Part shown: piece by piece, positions 4,733 to 5,381 of the stretch
How the letters are laid out: each line of letters begins with the position of its first letter
Numbering within the stretch: the first letter of the stretch is position 1
DNA from: Candidatus Aenigmatarchaeota archaeon
GTDB taxonomy: Archaea; Aenigmatarchaeota; Aenigmatarchaeia; QMZP01
Reading direction: 5' to 3'
DNA: 5,381 nt
NCBI GenBank assembly: GCA_016202725.1
Contig: JACQOD010000091.1
Location: 1 to 5,381, forward strand
Program-made: the position numbers and the translations under genes
The notes under the pieces: model-generated
The model's input: only the letters and a program-made list of their open reading frames with translations
Database searches by the model: none
What the model was told of the DNA's origin: nothing

Positions 4733-4740
4733 CTTTATGA
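4733..4740 (-). promoter_or_regulatory. Candidate box A promoter of the methyltransferase gene
   Basis: The minus-strand TCATAAAG is centred about 25 bases before the ATG at 4712, at the same spacing as the other promoters here. The match to a TATA-like box is weaker. Confidence 0.4.
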
Positions 4741-4800
4741 GCGCAAGAAAAGATATCTCCCGTTGCATGGCGATGCCGGATAGTGATGATCTCGCTCGCG

Positions 4801-5325
4801 TTATCTTACGAAGACAATGGTACCCGCTCTTCGCATGAACTTGAACTGGAGGTAGCAGCCAGTCAGGATGAAACCAATTCCCAGGACGATGAAGAAAGCG
4901 ACTAGGAAGGGGCCGCCAAAGAATATCGAAATTCCTCCAAAAAGCAAAGCAAAACCTAGTCCGACAAGGATTAATAAGCCCGACAAAATTCTCAAAGACC
5001 AAAGTCGCAACTCTGAAGTAACTCGAATTCTGTCCATCCTCTTCAAGAGATTGTAAAGAGCAATTATTTCGGCAATATAGAGGAACAACCACGACAACTC
5101 ACCCACATACGGAAGTGGAACGAGATTGTTCAAGATTGTTAATACAACAAAGACTGACAGTGAAACAATCAAAACCTTGCGAGCAACTGGCTTCGTTCTG
5201 AAATGTCGGGGATGAGTGCGATATCTTCCAATGTGCTTTCTGCAAAATCGTCTTCTACAGTATCGGCACGAGAGTATTTTACCTCTCCTTTTACAGAAAT
5301 AGCAGGCACCGAATTCGCTTCTCAT
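4801..5325 (-). CDS. AN1-like zinc finger fused to a four-helix membrane domain
   Basis: From ATG at 5325 the protein has 174 residues. The N-terminus holds eight potential zinc ligands: Cys8, Cys11, Cys20, Cys23, Cys28, His31, His38 and His41. The spacing C-x2-C-x8-C-x2-C-x4-C-x2-H-x6-H-x2-H is close to the AN1 zinc finger, but the last ligand is His where Cys is usual. The rest is membrane: helices about 51-69, 74-94, 111-129 and 131-158, with a basic loop (KRMDRIRVTSELR) in the middle. AN1 fingers are known from ubiquitin/stress proteins and occur in small archaeal membrane proteins; the role here is unknown. The gene is clearly more AT-rich than its neighbours. A TTG at 5340 in the same frame is another possible start, and the frame stays open to the window edge, so the true N-terminus could be longer. 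No clear box A is visible. Confidence 0.75.
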   Translation of the reverse strand: MRSEFGACYFCKRRGKILSCRYCRRRFCRKHIGRYRTHPRHFRTKPVARKVLIVSLSVFVVLTILNNLVPLPYVGELSWLFLYIAEIIALYNLLKRMDRIRVTSELRLWSLRILSGLLILVGLGFALLFGGISIFFGGPFLVAFFIVLGIGFILTGCYLQFKFMRRAGTIVFVR

Positions 5326-5381
5326 TATGTGAAAGATCAAGTAAGGGGTCGCCGCAGAATAACGTGAACGATGTTCAAGAT

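Noticed and set aside
4424..5092. Minus-strand 222-codon frame bridging the AN1 and methyltransferase genes
   Set aside because: It overlaps two better genes in other frames and shows no domain character.
5337..5381. Tail of another minus-strand gene ending at TGA 5339-5337
   Set aside because: Only 14 codons are visible and nothing else supports it.
1..5381. CRISPR array, riboswitch or toxin-antitoxin pair
   Set aside because: I found no regularly spaced direct repeats, no recognisable riboswitch core and no small paired genes of that kind.

Overview
The window is archaeal. Two tRNA genes carry introns at the archaeal 37/38 position, one with a textbook bulge-helix-bulge splice motif. A geranylgeranyl reductase (archaeal lipid biosynthesis) is present. 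A TATA-like box A centred about 24-27 bases before the start codon recurs ahead of four protein genes, which implies leaderless mRNAs. DNA is GC-rich from the left edge to about 4,720 and clearly more AT-rich beyond. I cannot assign a phylum.

Left part (1-1500). The window opens on the last codons of a plus-strand gene ending at 62. Its TAA stop is one copy of a 3-bp target duplication around a 163-bp MITE-like element (63-225). On the minus strand follow a 33-residue single-helix membrane peptide (225-326) and, upstream of it, a geranylgeranyl reductase-type flavoprotein (360-1409). The reductase shares an 89-bp divergent promoter region with a plus-strand gene (1499-2131) for an unnamed, possibly transglutaminase-like protein.

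Middle part (2130-3480). This is a tightly packed minus-strand series: an ACT-domain protein (3027-3455), intron-bearing tRNA-Arg(UCG) (2893-2990), a PAP2-type membrane phosphatase/phosphotransferase (2271-2888) and intron-bearing tRNA-Met(CAU) (2133-2244). The PAP2 start codon lies 4 bases after the tRNA-Arg 3' end, so the two are probably co-transcribed. The box A of tRNA-Met contains the PAP2 stop codon.

Right part (3480-5381). A 104-bp imperfect palindrome flanked by an 8-bp direct repeat separates the ACT gene from an apparently orphan amino-methyltransferase of the DPFCGSGTT/TSPPY type (3612-4712). Upstream of that, in the AT-richer segment, is an AN1-like zinc finger fused to a membrane domain (4801-5325), whose reading frame stays open to the window edge.

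The genes do not form one evident pathway. The reductase and the PAP2 protein both point to prenyl-lipid metabolism. I see no complete new defence or metabolic system. The most notable items are the MITE that rebuilt two convergent stop codons, the tRNA-mRNA junction, the competing anticodon hairpin in pre-tRNA-Met, the second palindromic element and the AN1-membrane fusion.
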